Below, in pieces: positions 26,203 to 35,463 of a stretch of DNA of 50,724 nucleotides. Made by a program: the position numbers and the translations under genes. Below the pieces are notes generated by a model, which had not been told where the DNA came from, ran no database searches, and saw nothing but the letters and a program-made list of their open reading frames with translations. Position 1 is the stretch's first letter. Each line of letters starts with the position of its first letter. Where the stretch lies: NCBI GenBank assembly GCA_022821385.1, contig JAJEDR010000033.1:1-50724 (forward strand). Reading direction: 5' to 3'. This DNA comes from Rhodothermales bacterium. GTDB taxonomy: Bacteria; Bacteroidota; Rhodothermia; Rhodothermales; Bin80.

Positions 26203-27489
26203 ATGACACCGAATCTTTTGATCCAAGGCGGAACGCTACTGCATCCTCTGACCGGGGATGCTCATCGTGCAGATTTGCGGATTCGCGATGGCGTGATAAC
26301 CGAAATCCGGCGTGACATAACGGGTTCCGGGGAGCAGGTGCTGGATATAAAAGGGCGCATGGTGTCACCGGGATGGATAGACATGCATGTCCACTTGCGT
26401 GAGCCGGGCGAGGAACACAAGGAGACCGTCGAAACAGGTTGCCGCGCAGCTGCCTTTGGCGGCTTTACTGCAGTTGCCTGTATGCCCAACACGACGCCTC
26501 CCGTAGACACGAGAGAATCGGTTCATTCGCTTATAAAGCGAGCGGAAGCATTACCGGTTGATGTGCATCCCATAGCCTGTGTGTCACGCGGGCGTGCAGG
26601 CAAAGAGCTCTCAGAAATGGCTGAGCTAGCAGCTGCAGGGGCGGTTGCTTTTAGCGATGATGGATCGCCGGTGCAGGATGGAAGCTTAATGCGTCGAGCA
26701 CTTGAGTATGCCCGTGCGCTGGACAAGCCCATCATTAATCACATGGAGGCCATGGAGCTTGGCCCCAAGGGTCATATCAATGAGGGGCAGGTATCCACCA
26801 GGCTTGGCTTAACTCCTATACCGACCTTTTCGGAGGAGTCAATGCTTGCACGTGATCTTATGCTGGCTGAGCTGACAGGAGGACATTTGCACGTTGCTCA
26901 CGTATCGACGGCACGCTCAACGGACATGATCCGGGAGGCCAAGTCCCGCGGTATAAGGGTCACAGCAGAAGCATGTACGCACCATTTTTCGTTGACCGAT
27001 GAGATCGTTGAGCATTCCGGTTTTGATGCACAAACCAAGATGCATCCGCCCCTGCGCACGGCTGCAGATGTGGAGGCTATTCGTGCGGGGTTCGTTGATG
27101 GAACGCTGGATGCAATATGCACAGATCACGCTCCGCATGCGCCCTTTGAAAAAGAGGTTGATTTTGTAGCTGCTCCATTTGGTATTATCGGCCTGGAAAC
27201 TGCATGGGGACTGACTGGTCGGTACCTGATTGCCCCGCAGTATCTGAGTGTCGCCCGTGCAGTATATAGCCTCTGTGTGGCTCCCCGCGTGATTCTAGGA
27301 CTTGATGTGCCTGCGCTTGAGCCCGGAGCCACCGCGAACCTGACGATCTTTGACGCGACGACAAACTGGACATTCGAGGCCCGGCATATCCATTCCAAGA
27401 GCCGGAATACTCCGTTTGTAGGCACGGACATGATTGGGCGCGCGTGGGCGATCTACAATAAAGGACAACTCGTCGAGCACGAACCGTGA
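26203..27489 (+). CDS. pyrC: Dihydroorotase
   Basis: This cytoplasmic zinc enzyme interconverts N-carbamoyl-aspartate and dihydroorotate in pyrimidine synthesis. The features of the long (class I) bacterial form are present: WIDMHVHLREPGEEHKET near the start with the first metal His pair, VACMPNTTPPVD, FSDDGSPVQD, HVAHVST, ACTHHF and the catalytic DAICTDHAPHA. I use the ATG at 26203 (MTPNLLIQGGTLLHPLTG), where family similarity begins; an ATG at 26185 and a TTG at 26173 are possible earlier starts. It overlaps ddl by 4 bp (GTGA). Confidence 0.95.
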   Translation: MTPNLLIQGGTLLHPLTGDAHRADLRIRDGVITEIRRDITGSGEQVLDIKGRMVSPGWIDMHVHLREPGEEHKETVETGCRAAAFGGFTAVACMPNTTPPVDTRESVHSLIKRAEALPVDVHPIACVSRGRAGKELSEMAELAAAGAVAFSDDGSPVQDGSLMRRALEYARALDKPIINHMEAMELGPKGHINEGQVSTRLGLTPIPTFSEESMLARDLMLAELTGGHLHVAHVSTARSTDMIREAKSRGIRVTAEACTHHFSLTDEIVEHSGFDAQTKMHPPLRTAADVEAIRAGFVDGTLDAICTDHAPHAPFEKEVDFVAAPFGIIGLETAWGLTGRYLIAPQYLSVARAVYSLCVAPRVILGLDVPALEPGATANLTIFDATTNWTFEARHIHSKSRNTPFVGTDMIGRAWAIYNKGQLVEHEP

Positions 27490-28577
27490 AAATAAATTCA
27501 GTCCCTGCCGACCTGCATGTAGTTCTAGTCTATGGCGGACAGTCAGCCGAGCATGAAGTGTCTCTTGTGTCGGCGAGCAATATTCTCGATGCACTTGACC
27601 TGACCCGATATAAGGTCACGTTGGTTCGAATTGATCACGATGGCACATGGTGCCAGATAGCAACGGTCAATGACATCAATCGGCAACAAATAAACCTGAA
27701 CGCGCGCGGCGAGCCGGTTTTGTTGGGGCCTGGCAGGAAGCTCATTCCGGTCAAAACGCCGGATAGGCCAGTGACCGTGGATGTAGTATTTCCAGTGTTA
27801 CATGGTACCAATGGGGAGGATGGTACAATTCAGGGATTACTCCAGATGTATGGTATTCCTTGTGTCGGGGCAGGCGTTTTGGGGTCAGCAATATGTATGG
27901 ATAAGGAGGTCTCAAAACGCCTTTTGCAGAAGGACGGTATTCCAGTGCCTAGTTATAGCGTGCTATACCGAGATACGGTGGATTTTCCCAGCTATGACTC
28001 TATAGCAGAGGTGCTTGGCGAGACATTCTTCGTGAAACCGGCCAACACTGGATCATCGGTCGGTATTTCCCGCGTAACATCAGCTGCTACGTGCGAAGCA
28101 GCCATAAAAAAGGCTTTTCAATTTGACGACAAAGTGTTAGTGGAAGAGGCCATTAATGGGCGTGAGATCGAATGTGCTGTATTGGGGTACGCTCCTATGG
28201 AGGTTTCTATTTGTGGAGAAATAACCACAACCCATTCATTCTATTCGTATGAAGCTAAGTATGAGGATGAGGAAGCAACAACCTTAATCATTCCGGCACC
28301 AATGCCAGACGATGTTCTGGAATCTATTCAGAACATGGCTGGCAGAGTATGCAGAGTTCTCGAGTGCGGCGGTATGGCCCGCGTGGATTTCTTTCTTGAA
28401 GAAACAGGCCGACTGTTGGTCAATGAGGTTAATACTATTCCTGGCTTTACCACGGTAAGCATGTATCCATTGCTTTGGGAGCATTCGGGGAAGTCACGTT
28501 CGGAAGTGGTCAATATCCTGATTCGAGACGCACTTGATGCTCATTTGCAGCGTCAGGAACTGATACGCAGGCGTTAA
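27486..28577 (+). CDS. ddl: D-alanine--D-alanine ligase
   Basis: This ATP-grasp ligase makes D-Ala-D-Ala for peptidoglycan. Visible motifs are VYGGQSAEHEVSLVSA near the N-terminus, FPVLHGTNGEDGTIQGLLQ, GSAICMDKEVSKRLL, VEEAINGREIECAVLG, RVDFFLEETGRL and the C-terminal NEVNTIPGFT. Length (363 aa) is normal. The GTG start at 27486 overlaps the pyrC stop, and its own TAA overlaps the murF ATG, so the three genes are tightly coupled. Confidence 0.95.
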   Translation: MKINSVPADLHVVLVYGGQSAEHEVSLVSASNILDALDLTRYKVTLVRIDHDGTWCQIATVNDINRQQINLNARGEPVLLGPGRKLIPVKTPDRPVTVDVVFPVLHGTNGEDGTIQGLLQMYGIPCVGAGVLGSAICMDKEVSKRLLQKDGIPVPSYSVLYRDTVDFPSYDSIAEVLGETFFVKPANTGSSVGISRVTSAATCEAAIKKAFQFDDKVLVEEAINGREIECAVLGYAPMEVSICGEITTTHSFYSYEAKYEDEEATTLIIPAPMPDDVLESIQNMAGRVCRVLECGGMARVDFFLEETGRLLVNEVNTIPGFTTVSMYPLLWEHSGKSRSEVVNILIRDALDAHLQRQELIRRR

Positions 28578-29878
28578 TGCCTTTTTCAACGGATACACGG
28601 ACGTTACAACCTGGGGATACGTATGTAGCGATTCGGGGCGAACGCCATGATGGGCATGATTTTGTGCAGCAGGCTTTTGATAGAGGGGCATCGAATGCGG
28701 TGACTGAACGGATAATCACAGGAGTTCGTGCAGACAGGGTAACGATCGTTCCTGATACGATAGTTCACCTTGCAGAATTGGCCCATGAGAGGGTCGCTCG
28801 CGCGCGTGCACGCGTGGTAGCTATAACTGGCTCTGTAGGAAAAACAACCACGCGCAACGCGGTTGCGCAGGTCCTGGAGAATGCAGGGCCGGTGGTTGCT
28901 TCAGTTGGTAATCTGAACACACTCCTAGGCTTATCGCTGACCCTGGCGAACAGTGAGTTCAAGCCAAATACGTGTCTGGTACTCGAAATGGGTGCCACTA
29001 GGAAGGGCGACCTGTCGGAGATCACCTCCTATTTCAAGCCAGATATTTCCATTGTGACGAATGTGAGGGGGGTACACCTGGAGACTTTTGGCTCGTTGGA
29101 AGGCGTTCAGGAGGCGAAGAGTGAGCTTGTACGGGCGCTTGGACTTGACGGTATCGCTTGTTTGAATGCCGATGATCCTCGTACCCGCGCCATGGTCGCT
29201 GATTGCAGAGGGGAGCACATGCTCTTTGGAGTTGCTCCGGATGCCCAGATCACGCCACTGGATATTACCGCGAACGTTCCCCTGTTAGGTGAACATGTAA
29301 TCTACGTGGCGTTGGCAGCTTTTGCGGCTGGGAGGGCAATGGGTATGGATCCTAAAGTGATCAATGAGGCTTTATGCAGGCTCAAACCCGAAAAAGGAAG
29401 ACTCAATCGACTTCCCGGAAGGAGCCACTCCACTCTCATTGACGATACCTACAACGCCAGCCCAGATGCAGTGAAGGTTGCTTTGAATGTATTGGATAAG
29501 CATCCAGCCGAACGCCGTATCGTGTTTCTTGGCGATATGCTGGAGCTGGGGTCCATTGAACGCGCAGCGCATGTGTCTGCGTTGCGCCAGGCTGCCAAAA
29601 TAGCAGATCTTGTGTTTGGATGTGGACCCAGAATGCAGCAGGCTGTAAACGAGCTGCCTCCGGAAATGTCCCGGTATGTGTATGGTTTTCCGAGTTCTGA
29701 GGAGGTGGCCTCAGAGCTTACTCATGGGAGGATATATCGCCCAAAACGAGGAGACGTGATCATGGTGAAGGGTTCGCAAGGGGCACGTATGGAGCGCGTT
29801 TGCCGTGCGTTGCTTGCAGAGCATGTCTCTCCCGAATCTGTATTGCCTCGTCAAACCGAAGCTTGGCTATCCATCTAA
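28577..29878 (+). CDS. murF: MurF, UDP-MurNAc-tripeptide--D-Ala-D-Ala ligase, short N-terminus
   Basis: This ligase adds D-Ala-D-Ala to UDP-MurNAc-tripeptide, the step after Ddl. Motifs are the substrate loop STDTR, GDTYVAIRGERHDGHDF, the P-loop ITGSVGKTTTRNA, VGNLNTLLGL, LEMGATRKGD, IDDTYNASPDAV and the C-terminal MVKGSQGARMERV. The protein (433 aa) begins almost at STDTR and lacks about 25 residues found before it in E. coli MurF. The TAATG overlap with ddl supports this start, and no upstream in-frame start adds the missing segment without entering ddl. Confidence 0.92.
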   Translation: MPFSTDTRTLQPGDTYVAIRGERHDGHDFVQQAFDRGASNAVTERIITGVRADRVTIVPDTIVHLAELAHERVARARARVVAITGSVGKTTTRNAVAQVLENAGPVVASVGNLNTLLGLSLTLANSEFKPNTCLVLEMGATRKGDLSEITSYFKPDISIVTNVRGVHLETFGSLEGVQEAKSELVRALGLDGIACLNADDPRTRAMVADCRGEHMLFGVAPDAQITPLDITANVPLLGEHVIYVALAAFAAGRAMGMDPKVINEALCRLKPEKGRLNRLPGRSHSTLIDDTYNASPDAVKVALNVLDKHPAERRIVFLGDMLELGSIERAAHVSALRQAAKIADLVFGCGPRMQQAVNELPPEMSRYVYGFPSSEEVASELTHGRIYRPKRGDVIMVKGSQGARMERVCRALLAEHVSPESVLPRQTEAWLSI

Positions 29879-30092
29879 TCGAACAAGCACAGCTGATCTC
29901 CGTTTAAGCTACGCATTACGGAATGTGTCCGTGTAGGGGGTTCATTCGGCGCCGAAACTAGTCGTTTCCAGTGTTCTGATAGATTCGGGAGTTCGGAGGT
30001 TACCACGCTGTGCAAATCGAATCCTGCCTGCGGTAGTACCGGAAACGGAGTTTTTTGGATCCACTAATCGTCCTGATGCCTTCAGCTTTGGC

Positions 30093-31148
30093 ATGTTAAA
30101 GAATATTCTCGGTGTACTGCTTGATCATCAGCGTTTCGTGATCACTACCCACCAGCGCCCTGACGGAGATGCAATTGGTTCACAGATAGCACTCGGAAGA
30201 TTCCTAGAGAAATTGGGCAAGGAGGTGGTTATGTTCAATTCCGACCCAGTTCCGCCTAGGTTGGACTGGATACCCGGTTCGGGGGCAATACGAACGGGTA
30301 ATACCCAGGCCAACCGTAGTGCGATGGTTGGCGCGGATGTTGTTGTGGTTGTGGATACCAACAGCCGTGATCGATTGGGCCGGGCTGTTCGGGAGGCCCT
30401 TTACCGCTATAATGGGCCCGTATTGTTGATTGATCATCATACAGGCCCGGAGTCCTGGTTTACGTGGATGTTGTGTGACGAACATGCGGCGGCAACGGGT
30501 GCACTTGTTTATGATCTGATTTGCACGTACGACGCAGATTTGATTGATGCGCAGATTGCGACCGCCCTGTACACGGCGATTATGACAGATACAGGGTCTT
30601 TTCGATTCGCTGCGGTGACTTCTGCAGTTCACCGCATGGCTGCCGATCTACTTGATCGCGGAAGCTATTCTCCCTCGGAAGTATACGCTGGTGTTTATGA
30701 AAACCACACGCCCTCCTGGCCTCCCTTTCTGGCGATGGTACTTCGGAGCCTGACCTTGTTGTACGATGGCGTGCTAGCTTATTTAACCGTCACACCACAC
30801 ATGCTCAAATCTGCAGGCATAGGTTACAGTGAAGTAGAGGGTCTATCCGAATTTGCAATGTCAGTCGCGGGCGTAAAGGCTACCCTGGTCTTCACAGAAA
30901 CGAAGCATGGGACCAAAGTCAGTTTTCGCTCTAAAGGTGACCTGTGCGTAGATGTCTGGGCGCAGGCCTATGGAGGTGGGGGACATCAGAATGCATCTGG
31001 AGCATTTCTCAAGGATCAATCAATCAGGACAGCCGTGACGAATGTTCTGGAATCTGCTCCGCGTTTTCTCGGGATTGAAGACATCGACGATATGGTTTTA
31101 GCCGAAGAAGACCAAGCCTACTTTAAAGCACTGTCCAGTCCGAACTAA
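30093..31148 (+). CDS. nrnA: DHH/DHHA1 phosphoesterase, NrnA-like
   Basis: This 351-aa protein has the DHH motifs HQRPDGDAIGS (H20, D24, D26), VVVDTNSRDRLG, and LIDHHTGPESW. The DHHA1 domain ends with GGGGHQNASGAFL. NrnA enzymes degrade short oligoribonucleotides and 3'-phosphoadenosine 5'-phosphate in the cytoplasm. ATG at 30093 follows a 214-bp gap after murF, so it probably starts a new transcription unit with pepA and pdxA; the TAATG overlap with pepA shows coupling. The nano-RNase function is inferred from family. Confidence 0.9.
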   Translation: MLKNILGVLLDHQRFVITTHQRPDGDAIGSQIALGRFLEKLGKEVVMFNSDPVPPRLDWIPGSGAIRTGNTQANRSAMVGADVVVVVDTNSRDRLGRAVREALYRYNGPVLLIDHHTGPESWFTWMLCDEHAAATGALVYDLICTYDADLIDAQIATALYTAIMTDTGSFRFAAVTSAVHRMAADLLDRGSYSPSEVYAGVYENHTPSWPPFLAMVLRSLTLLYDGVLAYLTVTPHMLKSAGIGYSEVEGLSEFAMSVAGVKATLVFTETKHGTKVSFRSKGDLCVDVWAQAYGGGGHQNASGAFLKDQSIRTAVTNVLESAPRFLGIEDIDDMVLAEEDQAYFKALSSPN

Positions 31149-32647
31149 TGAAAGTTTCCGTTACTACACTCAGCCTGCAGGATTTGGATGTTGATCTGCT
31201 CATCCTTCCGATTGGGTATATGATGGCGAAGGCGCGTGCTCTCCAGATTGGTGGGCCGATAGGAGCTGCGCTTTCGAGCGCACTCATAGACTTTGAGGGC
31301 AAACCGGGAGAGACAATATTGTGTTATCCCACCGAAGGCCGCGCCCGCAGGGTTGCGATGATTGGCCTAGGAGATCCCTACGACATTGACCGTGAGGGAC
31401 TACGTAAAGCTGCCGCTGATGGAAATCGCGTGGCCATGCAGACCAAGGCTTCCACAGTTGCATTGTGTCTGCCTGAATCAGGTATTGATGCAGAAGCTGC
31501 GGGACAATCATTGGTGGAAGGCTATGTGTTGGCCGCCTACGAGTACGACCGATACAAGACTGATTCCGGCGAACCAAGATCCGGCACAGAACGGTTGGTA
31601 CTGCATGCGTCAGGTGATGAAAAATCTGCCCGACGTGGTGCAGAGCGGGGACGGGTTGAGGCAGAATCAACCATCACCGCACGCGATTTGGTCAACCTGT
31701 CTCCACATGAAAAGACCCCCACACTTCTTGGCAAGATCGTCGAACGATCCGGCCGTAAGTACGGCTACGAAGTGTCGGTCTGGGATAAGTCAGATATTGA
31801 AAAAGAGAAGATGGGAGGACTTCTGGGTGTCAACCGTGGTAGTGTTGAGCCGCCGGTCCTCATTGAAATGACCTGGAATCCCAGTAAAGCAAGTAACTCT
31901 CGACCAGTTGTGCTGGTGGGGAAGGGGATCGTTTTTGATACAGGAGGCTTGTCGCTCAAGCCGACAAAAAACTCCATGGATCACATGAAGGCCGATATGG
32001 CAGGTGGAGCTGCTGTGATCGGCGCTATGGAGGCAATAGCCCGGTTGGATGTTCCGCTTTATGTGATCGGCTTAGTCCCGGCAACAGATAACCGCCCAGG
32101 GCAGGATGCCTACGTTCCCGGGGATGTGCTGCGGATGCACTCGGGAATGACGGTCGAGGTGCTGAATACGGACGCAGAAGGGCGTCTGATTCTCGCAGAT
32201 GCTCTGTCATACGCGAAACTCTACCGCCCGGAAATCGTGATAGATCTAGCCACACTTACAGGTGCACAGGTTGTAGCGCTGGGAAGTCAGGTCGCGGCTG
32301 TCATGACACAGCAGGATGAAGACGCGAATGAACGTTTGGACGCTATGATGACAGTAGGTAGTCGAACGGGGGATCTGCTCCATCCGATGCCCATGCATGC
32401 CCATTACGCCGATGCACTCAAAAGTGAGGTTGCCGACATAAAAAATATCGGTGACCGTGAAGCAGGATCCATTACAGCGGCGAAGTTTCTTGAGCATTTT
32501 GTGGACTACCCCTGGGTTCACGTGGATATGGCAGGACCAGCATTCCTCAAGAAAGCACTTCCCTATAAGCCAGCTGGAGGAACAGGTTTTGGTGTGCGGC
32601 TTTTGACTGAATTTGTTCGCGATTACGCCTACCCTAAGAAGCGTTAG
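31148..32647 (+). CDS. pepA: Leucyl aminopeptidase, M17 family
   Basis: This cytosolic two-metal aminopeptidase releases N-terminal residues. Its C-terminal catalytic domain has VGKGIVFDTGGLSLKP (catalytic Lys), MKADMAGGAAV (metal Asp) and the M17 signature N340-TDAEGRL-347 with metal Asp and Glu. The N-terminal macro-like domain (1-165) is divergent, as is usual. ARDLVNLSPHEKTP precedes the catalytic domain. Length (499 aa) is normal. It overlaps nrnA by one base, and pdxA follows after 4 bp. Confidence 0.95.
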   Translation: MKVSVTTLSLQDLDVDLLILPIGYMMAKARALQIGGPIGAALSSALIDFEGKPGETILCYPTEGRARRVAMIGLGDPYDIDREGLRKAAADGNRVAMQTKASTVALCLPESGIDAEAAGQSLVEGYVLAAYEYDRYKTDSGEPRSGTERLVLHASGDEKSARRGAERGRVEAESTITARDLVNLSPHEKTPTLLGKIVERSGRKYGYEVSVWDKSDIEKEKMGGLLGVNRGSVEPPVLIEMTWNPSKASNSRPVVLVGKGIVFDTGGLSLKPTKNSMDHMKADMAGGAAVIGAMEAIARLDVPLYVIGLVPATDNRPGQDAYVPGDVLRMHSGMTVEVLNTDAEGRLILADALSYAKLYRPEIVIDLATLTGAQVVALGSQVAAVMTQQDEDANERLDAMMTVGSRTGDLLHPMPMHAHYADALKSEVADIKNIGDREAGSITAAKFLEHFVDYPWVHVDMAGPAFLKKALPYKPAGGTGFGVRLLTEFVRDYAYPKKR

Positions 32648-32651
32648 TCCC

Positions 32652-33668
32652 GTGGCAACGGAATCAAAGGAACGTGTACCCGTAGCTATCACCCTTGGGG
32701 ACCCCAACGGCATTGGCCCGGAGGTGATACTCAAGTGTCTGGATGATCCCCTGGTTCAGAGCAGGACAGAGCCGATCGTTGTTGGATCACCGGAGGTGCT
32801 TCGTATTCATGCGAAGAAGCTGGGAAGGCGACTACCCCCCTTGGTTGAAAACCTAGAAGGAAAAACGCCTAAGCGGGCTATTCGGATAGCTGACACAAGC
32901 CAGGAGGCCCAGACCGTCGTGGAAATAGGGAAGTTGACGCCTCGGGGAGGTAACATGGCGATGTTTGCGGTAGATGAGGGCCTCCGGCTCGTTCAGGAGG
33001 GTACGGCAAGCGCGTTGGTGACCGGACCAATTTCTAAGTTAGCGATCGTTCGTGCGGGATATAACTTTCCAGGTCATACAGAATATTTGGCCAAAAAGCT
33101 GAAGGCGAAGGAGCATGTCATGATGATGGTCGCAAAAAGTCTCCGCATAAGTTTGGCCACCGGGCATATCCCTCTCAAGCAGGTATCGGAACGAGTGACT
33201 GTGAATGGGCTGATAGCAAAACTCAAACGTGTGAAGGCATCGCTGGTGCAGGATTTTGGTATCATACATCCTAGAATTGCCATTCTCGGCCTCAATCCAC
33301 ATGCCGGTGAAGATGGTGTGCTTGGCAAAGAGGAAACAGAAGTCATCATTGAGGCTATCAAGGGGGCCGGCAGGCGCAGTATTGTAGCGCTCGGACCATT
33401 CCCCGCGGACGGGTTTTTTGGAAGCAGGCAGTATTGTGGCTATGATGGTATTATGGCTATGTACCACGATCAGGGACTCATCCCGTTTAAAACGCTTTCG
33501 TTCGGAAGTGGTGTGAACTTTACAGCGGGGTTGCCAATTGTGCGCACTTCGCCCGATCATGGGACTGCGTTCGGGATAGCTGGTCAGGACCAGGCCGATG
33601 CGGGCAGTATGATTCAGGCTGTTCTCTTGGCTGCTTCGGTTGTCAAGCAGCGTGGGCAACAGAGTTAA
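32652..33668 (+). CDS. pdxA: 4-hydroxythreonine-4-phosphate dehydrogenase
   Basis: PdxA oxidises 4-hydroxy-threonine phosphate in the DXP-dependent route to pyridoxal phosphate. I use the GTG at 32652, giving VATESKERVPVAITLGDPNG, which places the family start (GDPNGIGPEV) normally; the frame reaches back to a TTG inside pepA. Motifs include VTGPISKLAI, FPGHTEYLA (metal His), GLNPHAGEDGVLGKEE (second His) and MYHDQGLIPFK (third His region). Length about 338 aa. It is last in the nrnA-pepA-pdxA unit. Confidence 0.94.
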   Translation: MATESKERVPVAITLGDPNGIGPEVILKCLDDPLVQSRTEPIVVGSPEVLRIHAKKLGRRLPPLVENLEGKTPKRAIRIADTSQEAQTVVEIGKLTPRGGNMAMFAVDEGLRLVQEGTASALVTGPISKLAIVRAGYNFPGHTEYLAKKLKAKEHVMMMVAKSLRISLATGHIPLKQVSERVTVNGLIAKLKRVKASLVQDFGIIHPRIAILGLNPHAGEDGVLGKEETEVIIEAIKGAGRRSIVALGPFPADGFFGSRQYCGYDGIMAMYHDQGLIPFKTLSFGSGVNFTAGLPIVRTSPDHGTAFGIAGQDQADAGSMIQAVLLAASVVKQRGQQS

Positions 33669-33718
33669 AGTAAGTAGTGTGTATATTCAAACCCTAACGA
33701 TCTAAAAGCCTTGACGAC

Positions 33719-35446
33719 ATGGAAGTTTTTGTGAGTGTTCAGCAGTTCATTGACAGCATACTCGCCTACCCTCTGCTGATTATGCTGGTGGGGACAGGAA
33801 TATTTTTGACCTTCAGGCTTGGCTTTATACAGTTTCGCCAGTTTGGACATGGGGTCAAGGTTGCCACTGGTAAATACGATGATCCCGAAGATGCGGGAGA
33901 TGTATCGCATTTCCAGGCCCTCACGACAGCTCTGTCAGCGACAGTAGGGATCGGCAACATTGCCGGTGTTGCTCTGGCCATCCACTGGGGCGGCCCAGGA
34001 GCGATATTCTGGATGTGGATTACAGCACTTCTGGGTATGTGTACCAAGTATACTGAGGTAACACTGGCCCAACGTTATCGTGTCGTAGATAAGACCGGGA
34101 GTAAACTGGTTGGTACGGTATCAGGCGGCCCCATGTACTACATCGAGTATGGGCTGGGCAAGGCTTTCAAGCCTCTCGCGATGCTGGTTGCCGGGGCCAT
34201 GATTCTGGTTGCATTCATGACTGGCAATGCGATCCAGGCCAACACTGTTTCGGATCTGATGAACAGTGAGTTTGGCATTTCAACATGGATAACAGGTAGT
34301 TTGACGGCAGCTGTAGTTGCGCTGGTGATCCTTGGGGGTATTACACGGATCGGACGTGTGACCGGAATTCTCGCCCCCGTCATGGGACTTCTGTACGTTT
34401 TGGGAGGCGTTATTATTCTGGCAATCAACTATGATGGAGTATTTCCGGCGCTGGCAAGCATATTTACTGAAGCATTCAACCCCACCGCCGGTGTTGCGGG
34501 TACTGGAATTGGTATCCTCATACAGACGATCCTCTGGGGAGTCAGACGTGGACTGTTCTCGAACGAAGCGGGGCAGGGGTCTGCGCCGATAGCTCACTCC
34601 GCCGCAAAGACACAGGAACCGGTTTCTGAAGGCGCGGTGGCACTTCTGGAGCCTTTCATTGATACCATTGTCATCTGTACAATCACGGCATTGGTTGTGC
34701 TCACTACTGGTGTATGGAAGAGTACAACCGAAACAGCTCTTACACTGGGAGACGGGGACTTCTCCTACGTTGAGGAGGTTGGGGGCCGATATCAGCCCGT
34801 TGCAAATGGAGAGGCTCCATCTGAAATCATGATTGATCAGGGTGCCCCCATACCTGGCGCGAGTGATGGAATCATGTTCGCTTGGCACGAGGTCCCGGTG
34901 GAGGCATTTTTCATTGACCAGGAGCAGACGATGCCCTTTACGGGCAGGATTGATACAGAGGCGGGCGTAGCAATCGCTGAAGGAGATGGAACGGAGTACA
35001 CCACTCTCTACGGCCCGGCCGTAGAAAATGGTGCGCCCATGACCGCTTTGGCGTTCCAGGCAGGACTCGGGGATATTGGAAGGTATCTGGTGATCCTTTG
35101 TGTTTTCTTGTTCGCGATATCGACGGCCATCTCGTGGAGTTATTATGGTGATCGTTGTTCCATGTACCTCTTCGGTAAGTCGTCGATCCTGCCATATAAA
35201 CTGGTTTTCGTGGTCATGCATTTTGTTGGTGCGGTGGCAGGCTTGAACACGATTTGGGGTATCGGAGACACAGCCATTGCATTGCTGACGATCCCGAACG
35301 TGTTGGCACTGCTGTTATTGTCCGGGATTGCGAAGAAGTTGACGGATGATTATTTCAATGCTTTCAAACCTGGGATGACCAGGGACGAGTACCTTACTGT
35401 TGCCCGGACGCGTGTCAAAAAGCATGAATCTGGATCCGAAGTGTAG
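33719..35446 (+). CDS. AGCS-family alanine/glycine:cation symporter with ~100-aa insertion
   Basis: This membrane symporter takes up alanine or glycine with Na+ (or H+). Family features are TTALSATVGIGNIAGVA at 69-85, GGPGAIFWMW, SGGPMYYIEYGLG, and the WGVRRGLFSNEAGQGSAPIA motif at 273-291. It is 575 aa, against about 450-480 for most members. The extra residues are mostly one hydrophilic, acidic insertion at about 337-438, after the helix ending TTGVW and before ALAFQAGLGD. It precedes an NhaC-like antiporter by 17 bp, consistent with a Na+-coupled pair. Confidence 0.92.
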   Translation: MEVFVSVQQFIDSILAYPLLIMLVGTGIFLTFRLGFIQFRQFGHGVKVATGKYDDPEDAGDVSHFQALTTALSATVGIGNIAGVALAIHWGGPGAIFWMWITALLGMCTKYTEVTLAQRYRVVDKTGSKLVGTVSGGPMYYIEYGLGKAFKPLAMLVAGAMILVAFMTGNAIQANTVSDLMNSEFGISTWITGSLTAAVVALVILGGITRIGRVTGILAPVMGLLYVLGGVIILAINYDGVFPALASIFTEAFNPTAGVAGTGIGILIQTILWGVRRGLFSNEAGQGSAPIAHSAAKTQEPVSEGAVALLEPFIDTIVICTITALVVLTTGVWKSTTETALTLGDGDFSYVEEVGGRYQPVANGEAPSEIMIDQGAPIPGASDGIMFAWHEVPVEAFFIDQEQTMPFTGRIDTEAGVAIAEGDGTEYTTLYGPAVENGAPMTALAFQAGLGDIGRYLVILCVFLFAISTAISWSYYGDRCSMYLFGKSSILPYKLVFVVMHFVGAVAGLNTIWGIGDTAIALLTIPNVLALLLLSGIAKKLTDDYFNAFKPGMTRDEYLTVARTRVKKHESGSEV

Positions 35447-35463
35447 ATAACCTATAAAAGAGG

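Noticed and set aside
29875..30063. 62-codon open minus-strand frame between murF and nrnA (ends GDQLCLFD)
   Set aside because: No ATG near its beginning and no family match; one such open stretch among six frames is expected by chance. A palindrome TTCGGCGCCGAA at 29945-29956 lies inside without T tract.
33039..33659. 206-codon minus-strand frame
   Set aside because: Antisense shadow of pdxA.
34280..35221. 313-codon minus-strand frame
   Set aside because: Fully antisense to the AGCS transporter gene, with implausible composition.
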